From positions 1,240,001 through 1,304,000 of the forward strand of contig OZ241882.1 of the NCBI GenBank assembly GCA_965203255.1: a DNA stretch of 64,000 bases, given 5' to 3'. The notes below the pieces were generated by a model. The model saw only the letters and a program-made list of their open reading frames with translations. It had not been told where the DNA came from and did not search any database. A program made the position numbers and the translations under genes. The stretch is from JAPOUP01 sp965203255 (GTDB taxonomy: Bacteria; Pseudomonadota; Alphaproteobacteria; Rhodobacterales; Rhodobacteraceae). Shown piece after piece: positions 17,344-27,406 of this stretch (position 1 is its first letter; every line of letters starts with the position of its first letter).

Positions 17344-17877
17344 ATGTCAGATAAGGGCAGCAGCAAAGAACTGCGCGAGCGTTCCAATCCGCAAGCAAGC
17401 AAACAGCGAGACTCTGGGGTACTTGGCAACAGTTTGAATCGGGAAATCGTTCAGAAGCTTCAAAGAGACGGCCGCACCCCCTTCTCGGAAATCGCGCAAG
17501 ATCTTGGTGTGTCAGAGGGAACCATCCGCAACCGCGTCGGCGCCATGAAGGCTGCCGGCCATCTGCGCATTGTCGCTGTCACGGACTCAGGAGCGTCTGA
17601 ATATCGAACCGAAGCCATGATCGGTCTCAGAGTTGCGGCAGGGCACCGTCCGGAAATTGTCGCCAAACGCCTTAGCGCCTTGGATGAAATCGTTTACGTT
17701 GTTTGGGTTAGCGGAAACTATGATCTTCTTGTCGAAGTTGTCACCGACGACCGCCAAGCTTTTCTGAACATTCTGTCCAAGCACATTCATGGCGCCAAGG
17801 ACATTGGATCCGCCGAGGTCATGACAGGCCTTGTGAACTTCAAGAACCAGTTTCTTCTCAAGAGCAGCTGGGGATGA
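17344..17877 (+). CDS. Lrp/AsnC family transcriptional regulator
   Basis: About 177 residues from the ATG at 17344 with a GGTGAGG ribosome-binding site. The HTH is in NREIVQKLQRDGRTPFSEIAQDL and SEGTIRNRVGAM. The RAM domain holds EIVYVVWVSGNYDLLVEVVTDD. Its C-terminus (VNFKNQFLLKSSW) matches that of the Lrp protein at 6144, so the two belong to one subfamily. Being divergent from the Rieske oxygenase operon, it is the likely local regulator of that operon. Confidence 0.93.
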   Translation: MSDKGSSKELRERSNPQASKQRDSGVLGNSLNREIVQKLQRDGRTPFSEIAQDLGVSEGTIRNRVGAMKAAGHLRIVAVTDSGASEYRTEAMIGLRVAAGHRPEIVAKRLSALDEIVYVVWVSGNYDLLVEVVTDDRQAFLNILSKHIHGAKDIGSAEVMTGLVNFKNQFLLKSSWG

Positions 17878-18139
17878 AGGCTCCTTGAGTGAAATTCGAA
17901 CTTGACAACACAGACAGACAAGGTCTGCGAAATTCGTAACTCGTGCTTGCCGATAACACCCACGCCATTGATTCGACTCGATGAATCCGGCATTCTTCGG
18001 GTCGAAGATCGAGCCGGGAGGGCCGTTTCCAGAGCCTTTTCGGTCGATTCAGGCGATTCCTGTCGAAGCAGGCATTGGAATGACGACCGATTCGCAGCTC
18101 GAGCTCGGCGCGACCCGCATGAGGACATCTAGCCGACCC
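17878..18139. other. spacer without recognisable gene
   Basis: No domain, RNA gene or repeat was recognised between the Lrp stop and the transposase wreck. GC-poor and GC-rich patches alternate, consistent with debris at an insertion boundary. Confidence 0.35.
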
Positions 18140-18142
18140 CAG

Positions 18143-18930
18143 ATCCAGGGACGACATCTCCGCCCATCTGATCGGGCTCCGGCACCTTCATTCCGATGAG
18201 GGATTCCGCGAGCGGCTGTTCGCGCTCATGGACGAGGACGTCCTTTCCGCGGTCGACTGGAAGGTCGGGCGCACGGGCATAGAGACGTTGAAAATCCTTG
18301 TGACGGGCGTGGCCAGGCAGGGGCCGGGCTGTGGCTTCGATCGGCTCCACGGGCCGGCGAACCGGCACGTGACGCCGTGCCGCTTCCTCGGCGATACAGA
18401 TGTCCGGGACGTATATCAGTGCCAGTATCGGCGGCTGGGGCGGGCAACGTGAGCCTCCCGGTCCCTGAGCCTCTCGTCGGGGTCAACCGCCTGATTGTGG
18501 GGAGCGGCCATGCGATCGCGGGAATAAGCCCGGTCCCCGCCCTTGCGCGGGCGCTGTGATTCCTTTCGTGGTCGAGACCGACGCTCACTGCCTGACGGAC
18601 GTGGCCTCCCGCGAGACGCGTTGCGCTGCTCGAGCCGCACGACGGGCCGTGCCGAGGTTGGGGACGGCGCCTCGGCCTAGACGGTCAAAGAGACCGGAGC
18701 CTTCTGTCGCACGCCAGACCGCCGCCTGCCCAAGGCAAGACGATCCCCCGGCACGAGAAGGTGTTTCCGGTTTTAGAGCGGCACACGCGCCGGCTCCCGA
18801 AGGGCAAGGCCGACTGTCCGGTGGAGCTCGGGGTTCCGGTGCGCCTTGTCGAAGGTCATCACAGGTTCGTGCTCGCCACAAGGTCATGCGGGAAGGCAGC
18901 GGCGTCGACTACGCGACGCCGACGGATTCG
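18143..18930 (+). pseudogene. ISNCY-type transposase remnant, multiply frameshifted
   Basis: Across three plus-strand frames one can read MDEDVLSAVDWKVGRTGIETLKILVTGVARQG-GCGFDRLHGPANRHVT, then VGVNRLIVGSGHAIAG, PFVVETDAH, and finally VLERHTRRLPKGKADCPVELGVPVRLVEGHHRFVL. These follow the order of ISNCY-family transposases that I recall. The frame changes and stops show it is dead. It helps separate the second catabolic island from the importer genes. Confidence 0.65.
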
Positions 18931-19683
18931 CCCGCACGGTCGCCCTGAACGTCCACAGATCCGCAACCCGCCCGGTGCGAGAACGGCGACCCGTGCGCGA
19001 CCGCCGCCGGGTGGTGCGGAACCAGGCCCCGAAGGCGCGGCCCGTGGCTGTCGGTCTGGCCGCGCAGTCCGATCTGGCGTGACAGCTTGTCAAACGTTCG
19101 GGAGATGTCCGCCTTGTCGAGCCGGTTGCCCCGACACGAACAGGAAGCCCGACACCGGGCGGTCCTGCCAGTGGCGCTCGCGCCGGGCGACGCAATCGGC
19201 CAGGACCTCGCAGGTCGTGCCGTGCAGCGGGATGAGCCGGTCGCGGCCGAACTTCGCGCCGCACACGGTCAGCACCGCGGCGTCGAAATCGATGTCCCGG
19301 AGCTCGAGACCGTGCGCTTCCCCCACCCTGATGCCGGAAACGGCAAGGAGGCCGAACAGGCAATGGCGGGGCCATGACCTGAAGGCTCACCGCTCGAAGG
19401 AGTGTGGCATATCCAGCGCAGTCGGCAGCAGCTTCCGGATCTCCTCGTCCGAACAGGGACGGGGCCTTGCCCGCTTCGGCTGGAAGGGCAGCGGCGCGGG
19501 AGACGGGATCTCCGTTCGCGGGTCGGCGGCCTTGCGATGGCGTGCGAAGATCCGCACGCAGCTCAATCGGCTCGCCCGGCAGGACGGCTGAACATGCACG
19601 GGCTGCTGCGCCCGTTCAAGGGCCAGTTCCACGGTGACGAATGGCGCCTGCCGACGTTCTATGAACGTTGCAATTGAAGTCAT
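18930..19683 (-). pseudogene. tyrosine recombinase/integrase remnant
   Basis: On the minus strand, from about 19683, the reading MTSIATFIERRQAPFVTVELALERAQQPVHV leads to PRTEIPSPAPLPFQPKRARP and SDEEIRKLL. After a stop and frame change it continues with VSGIRVGEAHGLELRDIDFDAAVLTVCGAKFGRDRLIPLH. A third frame gives LSRQIGLRGQTDSHGPRLRGLVPHH. These are consecutive pieces of a phage-type integrase: arm-binding part, catalytic core with GEAHGLELRDID, and the HxLRH region degraded. It is inactive. Confidence 0.75.
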
Positions 19684-19792
19684 CTTGTGTAGAAATGCCT
19701 GCAATGCAAAAGTGTCGTACTGCTTGTGAAGTAACCATCGGACAGCGTTCATGTGGTCTGACCAAATAAAGCAACATGAAGGAGAACTACAA

Positions 19793-20632
19793 ATGACGAC
19801 AAGAATTCTGAGCATGATCGTTTCAGCGGCGCTGGCGTTGATTGCCGGTAGTGCGCTCGCCGGACCACTTGAGGATCGGGTTGCGGCAGGTGAGCCGATC
19901 CGTCTGGGCTTTGCAGCCGCAGCACCTTGGGCCCATCCCGGCGAGAACGGCGAACCTCTGGGTTTTGTCAACGTGATCACCGTCGATTTGCTGGAGAAAA
20001 TGGGCCATACGAACATTGAACCGGTCGTAACGGATTGGGCCGGTCTGATCCCGAGCCTTATGGCTGGTCGTGTAGATGTGATTACCGGCGGCATGTATAT
20101 CCTTGGCGCACGCTGCGAGAATGTCGACTTCTCCGAACCGATCGGGCAATTCGGCGTGGCTTTCATCGTTCCCGAGGGCAACCCTCTGGGACTGGACACC
20201 TATGATGCGGTCCGCGACGCCGATGTTACCGTTGCAGCGGTTGCGGGTTACGCCAACGTCGCTCAGGCGAAGGAAGCGGGTATCGAAGACAGCAAAATCA
20301 TGCAGCTGCCGGGGATCACCGAAGTGCTCGCTGCGGTCAAGTCCGGACGTGCGGCAGCCGGCGCCATTACATCGCTCGAAGCGCTGGACCTCGCCAAGAA
20401 GAACGAGGGCATTGATGCAACTGACCAGAACGCTCTGCCAAAGAGCTTCTTCAACTGGGTAGGTATCGGCTTTCATCCCGACGATGACGAATTCCGCGCG
20501 GCCTTCAATGCGGTTTTGCAGGATGGATATCTTGGAAGTGATGAGATGATGGCAGGCGTCGAGGAGTTTGACTACGCGGCTTTCAATCTTCCCGATGACA
20601 CAACGGCTGAATGGGCCTGCGCTAACCGCTAA
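19793..20632 (+). CDS. ehuB: ABC transporter periplasmic substrate-binding protein, EhuB-type
   Basis: About 279 residues. The ATG at 19793 is chosen because GAAGGAG lies ten bases upstream and it gives a clean signal peptide (SMIVSAALALIAGSALA, cleavage near residue 23). The mature part is a family-3 polar amino-acid-type binding protein. Stretches such as DWAGLIPSLMAGRVDVITGGMYILGARCENVDFSEP and EAFIVPEGNPL-like FIVPEGNPLG are close to the ectoine-binding EhuB pattern. It would capture ectoine or a similar zwitterion in the periplasm. No eut ectoine-degradation genes are visible nearby. Confidence 0.85.
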   Translation: MTTRILSMIVSAALALIAGSALAGPLEDRVAAGEPIRLGFAAAAPWAHPGENGEPLGFVNVITVDLLEKMGHTNIEPVVTDWAGLIPSLMAGRVDVITGGMYILGARCENVDFSEPIGQFGVAFIVPEGNPLGLDTYDAVRDADVTVAAVAGYANVAQAKEAGIEDSKIMQLPGITEVLAAVKSGRAAAGAITSLEALDLAKKNEGIDATDQNALPKSFFNWVGIGFHPDDDEFRAAFNAVLQDGYLGSDEMMAGVEEFDYAAFNLPDDTTAEWACANR

Positions 20633-20737
20633 AGAGCCGCTGCCGGCCATGCGCATGAAAGACTCCAGCGCCTTGTCGGGCAGGGCGCTGGATGCTGCTA
20701 CAAGCATCGTTAGAATAGAAACGAAGGGGGTCGGGGC

Positions 20738-21403
20738 TTGCCCTACTTCGAATTCCTGGAGACCCACGGCGGTCGGCTGCTGGATGGAGCGCTGGTCACC
20801 CTGACACAGTTTGTGCTGGCGACAATCGTAGCCGTTGTTGTCGCTCTAACCTTTGGTCTCATGCGCCTTTCTCCGAATGCCGCGGTCAAATCCGTCGCCA
20901 CGGTCTACATTGAGATTTTTCGCGGAACATCCTTGCTGGTCCAATTGTTCTGGATTTTCTTTGTGCTTCCGCTTTTTGGCATCACGCTAGACAAATTCAC
21001 CGCAGGTTTTGTTGCGGTTGGCATGAATATGGGTGCCTACGGGGCCGAGCTTGTCCGTGGAGCCGTTCTGGCTGTGCCCACCGGACAATGGGAAGCGGCC
21101 AAGGCCATCAACATGACGCCCGTGCAAAGGATGCGGCGGATCATCCTGCCGCAAGCCTTCGTGATCATGCTGCCTTCATGGGGCAATCTGGTGATCGAGA
21201 TATTGAAGGGCACCGCTTTGGTTGCGCTGATTTCGGTTACGGATCTGATGTTCGAAGTCCGCCAGATCAACATATCGACATTCCTGTCGGTGCAGAGTTT
21301 CGGTACGGCGCTGATCATATACTACGTCTTCGCGCGTTTCTTGGTTACGCCCTTCATGCGGTATTTTGAACGAGCGATGGCCCGCAAGATCGGAAGGGCC
21401 TGA
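20738..21403 (+). CDS. ehuC: ABC transporter permease, EhuC-type
   Basis: A 221-residue membrane protein with a TTG start at 20738 preceded by a GAAGGGGG stretch. The His/Glu/Asp/Gln-type permease signature is visible in the EAAKAINMTPVQRMRRIILPQAF loop that contacts the ATPase. Hydrophobic helices lie at about 20-45, 60-85 and 185-205. It forms a heteromeric channel with the following permease. It lies 105 bases after ehuB and four bases before ehuD. Confidence 0.85.
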   Translation: MPYFEFLETHGGRLLDGALVTLTQFVLATIVAVVVALTFGLMRLSPNAAVKSVATVYIEIFRGTSLLVQLFWIFFVLPLFGITLDKFTAGFVAVGMNMGAYGAELVRGAVLAVPTGQWEAAKAINMTPVQRMRRIILPQAFVIMLPSWGNLVIEILKGTALVALISVTDLMFEVRQINISTFLSVQSFGTALIIYYVFARFLVTPFMRYFERAMARKIGRA

Positions 21404-21406
21404 GCT

Positions 21407-22075
21407 ATGGAATGGAAATGGGATTGGACATGGGAATTGCTGCCTCGCTTTATTGATGCCACTGCCAAAACCTTGATGGCGGCAGGCGGCGGCTATGCGA
21501 TTGCAGTGGTCCTCGGCCTGATTCTGGTATTGGCTCAGCGCACGCCATACCGCGTTCTCACGATCTGCGTGCGTGAATTCGTCGAGTTCATTCGCTCCAC
21601 ACCGCTGCTTTTGCAGGTTTTTTTCGTGTTCTACGTCGGGCCGCAATTCGGAATCAACCTGTCTCCCTGGGTTTCGGGCCTGATCGCGATTGGCCTGCAC
21701 TATGCAGCCTATCTTTCTGAAGTGTATCGCGGTGGCATAGAAAGCGTGCCGAAAGGCCAGTGGGAGGCCGCGACGGCCATCAACATGCCGATGATGCAAT
21801 GCTATCGACGCATCATCATCCCGCAGGCACTGCCACCGGCGATTTCGGGTATGGGAAACTATCTGGTCGGTATATTCAAGGACACGCCCATGCTGTCTGT
21901 GATTGGCGTAGCCGAACTGATGCATACCGCAAATGCAGTTGGGGCCGAAAGCTATCGCTATCTTGAACCCTATACGATTGTGGGTGTGATTTTCCTCGCG
22001 GTATCGTTGCCGTCCGCCTTCATTATTGTCCAGTTCGAAAGCTGGGTGCGTCGCAAGATGGGATTGAAACAGTGA
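21407..22075 (+). CDS. ehuD: ABC transporter permease, EhuD-type
   Basis: A 222-residue second permease of the importer. The EAA loop reads EAATAINMPMMQCYRRIIIPQAL, and about five hydrophobic helices are present. Its last bases (GTGA at 22072-22075) overlap the start of the ATPase gene, showing tight co-translation. The gene order B-C-D-A differs from the ehuABCD order known in rhizobia. Confidence 0.87.
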   Translation: MEWKWDWTWELLPRFIDATAKTLMAAGGGYAIAVVLGLILVLAQRTPYRVLTICVREFVEFIRSTPLLLQVFFVFYVGPQFGINLSPWVSGLIAIGLHYAAYLSEVYRGGIESVPKGQWEAATAINMPMMQCYRRIIIPQALPPAISGMGNYLVGIFKDTPMLSVIGVAELMHTANAVGAESYRYLEPYTIVGVIFLAVSLPSAFIIVQFESWVRRKMGLKQ

Positions 22076-22890
22076 CCGAAGACATGAGCCAATACGCACT
22101 GCGACTGGAAGGGCGCAAGATACCGATGGTGCGGTTCCAGAACGTCCGCAAGAGCTATGGCGCACTGACCGTTTTGGATAGGTTGAACCTCGATATCGAC
22201 GAAGGCGAGATGGTAACGATCATCGGCCCGTCCGGTTCAGGCAAGACAACCGTTCTGCGCATGCTGATGACTCTGGAAACGATCAATGGCGGGGTGATTT
22301 ATGTGGATGGCGAACCGCTGACACATATGGAAAAGGGCGGCGTTCTGGTCCCGGCCAGTCCCGTGCATATCCGGCGCATCCGCAGCAAGATCGGCATGTG
22401 TTTTCAGCATTTCAACCTGTTTCCGCATATGACGGCCTTGCAGAATTGCATGGAGGGGCCGGTGCAGGTTCTTGGTCTGCCGAGGAAAGAGGCCGAAGAA
22501 CGGTCAATGGATTTGTTGCAGATGGTCGGCATGGCAGACAAGCGTGATCAACATCCTTCGCGTCTCTCCGGCGGCCAGCAGCAGCGCGTCGCAATCGCAC
22601 GGGCTTTGGCGATGCGCCCTAAGGTGATGCTTTTTGATGAAGTGACCTCGGCCTTGGATCCGGAAGTCATTGGCGAGGTGACCAACGTAATCCGCAAGCT
22701 TGTGGATGCCCATAACCTGACAATGCTGATGGTCACACACCAGATGGGGTTTGCCAAGGACATATCCGATCGTGTCTGCTTGTTTTTCAACGGCGCGATC
22801 GAAGAAGAGGGAACGCCGCAAGCCTTGTTTGAGGCCCCACAGCGTGAACGGACCCGGCAGTTCCTGAGCGCGGTCAAGGATGCAAGTTAA
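22072..22890 (+). CDS. ehuA: ABC transporter ATP-binding protein, EhuA-type
   Basis: A 272-residue ATPase with GTG start overlapping the ehuD stop. Walker A is GPSGSGKTT (near residue 46), the Q-loop FQHFNLFPHM, the signature LSGGQQQR, Walker B VMLFDEVTSALD and the H-loop VTHQM. The insert KGGVLVPASPVHIRRIRSK between Walker A and the Q-loop is characteristic of EhuA relatives. It energises uptake by the preceding permeases at the cytoplasmic face. Confidence 0.9.
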   Translation: MTEDMSQYALRLEGRKIPMVRFQNVRKSYGALTVLDRLNLDIDEGEMVTIIGPSGSGKTTVLRMLMTLETINGGVIYVDGEPLTHMEKGGVLVPASPVHIRRIRSKIGMCFQHFNLFPHMTALQNCMEGPVQVLGLPRKEAEERSMDLLQMVGMADKRDQHPSRLSGGQQQRVAIARALAMRPKVMLFDEVTSALDPEVIGEVTNVIRKLVDAHNLTMLMVTHQMGFAKDISDRVCLFFNGAIEEEGTPQALFEAPQRERTRQFLSAVKDAS

Positions 22891-23021
22891 GTTGCCACTG
22901 GATGTGGGCCAGTCATGAGCCATATCCTTGCCATCGGTGCCGGACAGGCTGGTGCATCCCGTCACCCGGCCGCGCACTGACGGATGCGACGGAGAAATCA
23001 CTCCTCCTGAGTAGGACATTC

Positions 23022-23650
23022 CTAGGCCATTGATTCCAGATCATTTCCGGATCCTGGACTTTCGGGGATCCTGACCAGCTGGTAGCTGAGCTGTCTGGCC
23101 CGTCGGCCGAGGTTGGTGACGGTGCGGTTCACGCGCCGGCGCCCGTAGGCCTCCATCCCGCGCTCGACGTATTCCTCCCCCCGCGTGACCATCGTGTGGA
23201 CCAGGCAGGCGAGTTCGCGGGCGGTCGCGGTGACCGCCACCGGCGCGTCCTTCCGGGCAAGGCGGGCGCGGTGCCTGGCGCCAACGGACGTCTGGCTCCT
23301 TCGGGCGGGCATGGCGGCCATGGGCGGGCCTGCGCCACCCTGCTGCCGGCCCTGGGCGGGCGCCCCGGCAGGGACCTGCCCGCCGACGGTCCGGGTTCCC
23401 GGCGCCAGCCCCAGCCAGGAGCCGAGTGCTGGGCGGAAGGGAAGGCCGACATGTCTGGGCCGACCTCCGCCACGATGGTGAGGGCCGTGCCCACCCCGAT
23501 GGTGGGGATCGCGGCGAGGTCGACGCCCATCATCCCGCGCAGCGCCTCCGCCGTCGCCCTGTCCCGGGCGGTCCGGCCACGGGCGGCGCGACGGCGGACC
23601 TCCGGTGCGACGCTGGCGGATCCGGAGGTGTCCCCGGCCGCATCCGCCGG
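23022..23650 (-). pseudogene. IS110-family transposase C-terminal remnant
   Basis: On the minus strand, MMGVDLAAIPTIGVGTALTIVAEVGPDMSAF is the helix-hairpin-helix region of an IS110 transposase. After a frame change come APVAVTATARELACLVHTMVTRGEEYVERGMEAYGRR and the C-terminal tail. The N-terminal DEDD catalytic domain is absent. The fragment abuts the helicase wreck in the same direction and an open frame now runs through the junction. Confidence 0.75.
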
Positions 23651-23656
23651 GCCGCC

Positions 23657-26577
23657 GTATGGCCAGAGTCGGTTTGGGGTCCCGGCTTTGGAGTCGCCAT
23701 TACGTTTCAGGCAGAAGATCGCAGCCCGGGGCACCGAAGCCGGTGCGCCACCAGCAGGGGAGACGACGTTCCGGCCGACAACCGAATGGATGCCCAACGG
23801 AGCGGCCTCAAGCGCTGCGCGGTTCCGCTGGATGTAACGAAGCAGGTCAGCAATAAAATCACCCAGCGTCAGGTCGCCTAGGCAGATTCCATCGTCCGCT
23901 TCCTCTAGATCCAAGATCTCCTCGCGCATCCGGGTCAGCTGACGATCACGGAATGCGAGTTCCATTTGTGCGCCATCCATGCGTCCGCCTTCGGTCCGTT
24001 CCTCCTGATGGAGCGGATCATTCAATCCAGTCGCCGTGGCGTCGGCGAGCGCCATACGCGCCTCGACCCGGTTCTTGAGATCCAGATAACGCTCAAGATC
24101 GGCGGTTGGCCACAAATTGGTCATGGAAACCTTTCGGTTGCGGCTTCCCAGCCGGTCTACCCTACCGAACCGCTGCATCAACCGCACAGGGTTCCAGTGG
24201 ATATCATAATTGATCACCAAGTCACAGCCTTGAAGGTTTTGGCCTTCGGAAGGCAGTCGGTCGCGATGATAATGTCAATCTCGTCCTTCCCACTGTCAAC
24301 CCGCTGGGCCTTCGGTGCGAAACGCGCCAGAATTTCGATGAAATCCGAGGTTCCCGCTGTGCTACGGTTGCCTGAGCCGCCTGTGACAAGAGCGATATGA
24401 ACGCCGAGTTCCTCGCGCGACCATTCCATAAGATTGTCGTAGAGATAGCTAGCGGTATCGGCGAAAGTGGTAAATACGAGGCTCTTTCGATTGGGACGCC
24501 CATCCCTGTCCCGCGGCGCTTCCTCGACTTTCAGCCGCAATACCCGTTTCAGTTCCGCAAACTTTCCGTCACGGTCCACAGTGACCCGTATGGCCCGGCG
24601 GTGCAGTTCATCGAAGACCTCCCGGATATCACGTTGCCATTTGTCGACGTCGATCTCATCCAGCCGATATCGTCTCCCCTTTCCAATCTCAAACTCCTCG
24701 TCCTCGTCCGGGTGTGCGTCGATTTCATCAAAGGTGCCGCGCTCCCGCCATTCCCCGATCAAGCGATCAAGACGATCCATCCAGTCGAGAATTCGGCTCA
24801 TGGTCAGCGTAAAGGCGTGCACCGAACTCTCCAGGCGCTTGAGCAGGTTCACACGCATCATTCCGATAAGGAAGCGTTCCCGATCACGCTGGTCGAAACG
24901 CGGAGCCTCCCCACAATCTTCCGGCCCCTGCGTTTCCTTCAGATACTGTGATGGCATGTAAATCGCGAGCTGAGATTCCCCGATCCGTTCATGAAGGTCG
25001 TCATAGGACAGCTGGCCTCCGCTATCCACTTCTGGAGTCAGGTTCTGCGGCCGGTTGCGCTGCGGGAAACCGCCAATGGCAGCGGTCACCTCAGGATAGT
25101 ACCGGCGGATATGTTCGCGCGAGCGCGCGACGGACACTGCATCGAGTAGGGACAGGAAATCACCGCCAAGCCTTTCAAGCAGGGCGGCCTTGTCAGGATT
25201 CTGGCCAGCGCGACGCGTCTTCTCCCATTGCTGGAACTCGCGCTGGGCGACGCCGAACATCGATTGGATATTTCCGATTCCAAGCGCTTCCCGGAACGCG
25301 TCTTCCCGCTTCTCGGTCATTAGGTAGATCTGGTTCCGGAGATCACGCAGGCTAGTGTTGACTGGTGTTGCCGACAGCATGAGCACCTTGGACTGCACCC
25401 CGCCCTTCAGAGCCTCCTCAAGCAGGAGGTTGTAACGGCTGCGTCTGATGACGTTGCCGGCTTCGTCCCGCTTGTCTCGACCTTCGTTGCGGAAATTGTT
25501 GGATTCATCGATCACTATTAGATCAAACGAACCCCAATTGAACTGGGCCAGATCGACTGCGCCCGACCGTCCCTCGTAGCGGCTGAGATCGGTATGCGCG
25601 TGCACAGCGTAGCCAAGCCGGTCCCTTTCGAAGGGGTTGCCTCGCATCGCTGCCCTAGCGGTGTAGCGGATCCAGTTGTCTTCCAGTCGCTTAGGACATA
25701 GCACCAGAACTTTTTCGTTACGCAGTTCAAAATACTTGATCACAGCCAGCGCCGTCCAGGTCTTTCTTAAACCCACACTGTCGGCGACTATGCAGCCGTT
25801 GTGGCGGAGGAGGCGGTTGATCGCGCTGGTCGCGCCATCCCTCTGGAATGCATAGAGAGCCTTCCAGATTTCCGTGTCATGAAGGTGGGTGTCATGAAGA
25901 AGACCATCCCGTTCGGCATGCCTCTCCACCCATTCCCCGAAGACATGGAAGAGTGTCTTGTAATAGACGAACTCAGGTGAATAGGGGCGGGCAAGGCGTT
26001 CGAGCGCCGCCAGCACATCGGCCTTTGCATCGCGGGTCAGCCCTTCGTCGCACCACAGGCCATCGAACCATTCGAGGAGTGCCAAGCGATCCCCTTTGCG
26101 ACGCACATCCAGATTGAGCTCAACATTAGGGGAGGTCCCGAAGCCAAGCCCGCGCAGGGTGAGGTTTGAGCTGCCGGTCAAAGCGGACGTTCCGCCATCT
26201 CCGGCGATGTGATAGAACTTGCCGTGGAGGAAATTGGTGCGATTGATTGTTCGGATGTCAACCTTTCGCTGTATCCAGTCCGCGCAGGCGCGGGCTAGCG
26301 GTTTCTGGGTGAGTGCCTGTCTCAGTTCCATGCCGCCGTCCCGGTTCAGCGAGAAGGACTTGCCTTCTCCTCCATCGGTGTCCGGCGCGGTGACAGCGGT
26401 CGGCTCGCCATAGAGAAAGCGCATCCGGCTAACTTTGTCCAGCTTCTCACGCATGGCTTCGTAGGCGTAGATTGTGAAATAGGCAGAGACGAACGAAAGG
26501 TCTGATCCCGCCTTGATGCTGTAGCGGAGAAATTTGCCCACAAGGCGGTGCCGGTTATCGACAATGACGTTTGCCAA
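23657..26577 (-). pseudogene. phospholipase-D-like nuclease / SF2 helicase, frameshifted and truncated
   Basis: The frame from 26577 carries an N-terminal PLD-type domain (HGKFYHIAGDGG, then TGSSNLTLRGLG) and an SNF2/RapA-like helicase. The helicase motifs are altered: ADSVGLRKTWT, where DEVGLGKT is usual, and VIDESNNFRN instead of DESHNFRN. LSATPVNTSLRDL is intact. At about 24250 the frame slips within ATDCLSEGQNLQGCD, after which VINYDIHWNPVRLMQRFGRVDRLGS continues in another frame. Homology ends near 23657, at IS110 DNA. Such proteins often belong to defence islands; this copy is almost certainly inactive. Confidence 0.85.
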
Positions 26578-26807
26578 GCCGAATGACCGACTCCGTGCCG
26601 GTGATGGAACGGGCTGTCCCGCATCCTCGCCATTTTCCGGATTCGCGGGTCACTTCGCATCCTCGGCACGGGCTCCAGACCCGTTTCTTCCGTGACGACC
26701 ATTATGCAGATTCTGGCAGAAGTGGCAGGTCAGTTGGCCCATATCGGTAATTCCCCAATTGATTGGCTTCGCTCGCAGAACATGGCCCGACCTATTCAAA
26801 TTTGCAC

Positions 26808-27304
26808 CCCCATTCCACCCTGAATTCAGGGCAATCGCACTTGACGAGTTCCTTCTGGTTTCTGCATGATGTCATTATTCCCTGTTGCAAAACAATGATC
26901 TGGACAGGCATGAGGCAAGAAAATGCGGGGCCCGAAGAAATCCAAGTGCTATAGTCCTGACCCTGAATTGCGATACCGTAGGCGGCGGTGATCTGCTTCT
27001 CGGTCGCATAGTGTCACCAATCGGTCAGCAGGCGGCGATAGTCCATGGGACTGAGCAGGTGAGACCGCCATGCCGAGAGGCACTGCCACCTGACTATTGA
27101 GGAAAGATGCCAGAATTCACGCAAAGGGGAGGGTAAGCGGGCTTTCGAGTCCGGCCATTATCGGGCAGCTGGATTGTGACCGCACGACAGTCGGGCGCTG
27201 AATCTGGCGGAACGGCGAGGTGCGGTCCCATCCAGCGTCAAGGCCATTTCCTCTGCAAAGGCTGCGGAAACGACCGGTGTCGCACTTCAGAGTGGAAGTG
27301 GGGC
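26808..27304 (+). mobile_element. IS30-family element remnant with internal deletion
   Basis: The left border (CCCCATTCCACCCTGAA at 26808) and right border (CGCACTTCAGAGTGGAAGTGGGG, ending 27304) match the ends of the IS30 copies at 51154 and 49579. At about 27018-27115, CAGCAGGCGGCGATAGTCC and the following GCCACCTGAC...GAGGAAAGATGCCAGA correspond to the leader and first transposase codons of those copies. Most of the element is deleted. Confidence 0.7.
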
Positions 27305-27406
27305 ATCAATTCCAACGATCTCGCTAAATTCAGGTGTAAAGTTCCAACGCGGATTGTCTCGACGAAGGAGGAAAGAATTCATCCTCCGCAGTTAAGTGGA
27401 CAAGGG

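Noticed and set aside
18884..19390. 168-codon minus frame in the integrase wreck
   Set aside because: It is an Arg/Pro-rich shadow frame. The integrase pieces lie in the other minus-strand frames.
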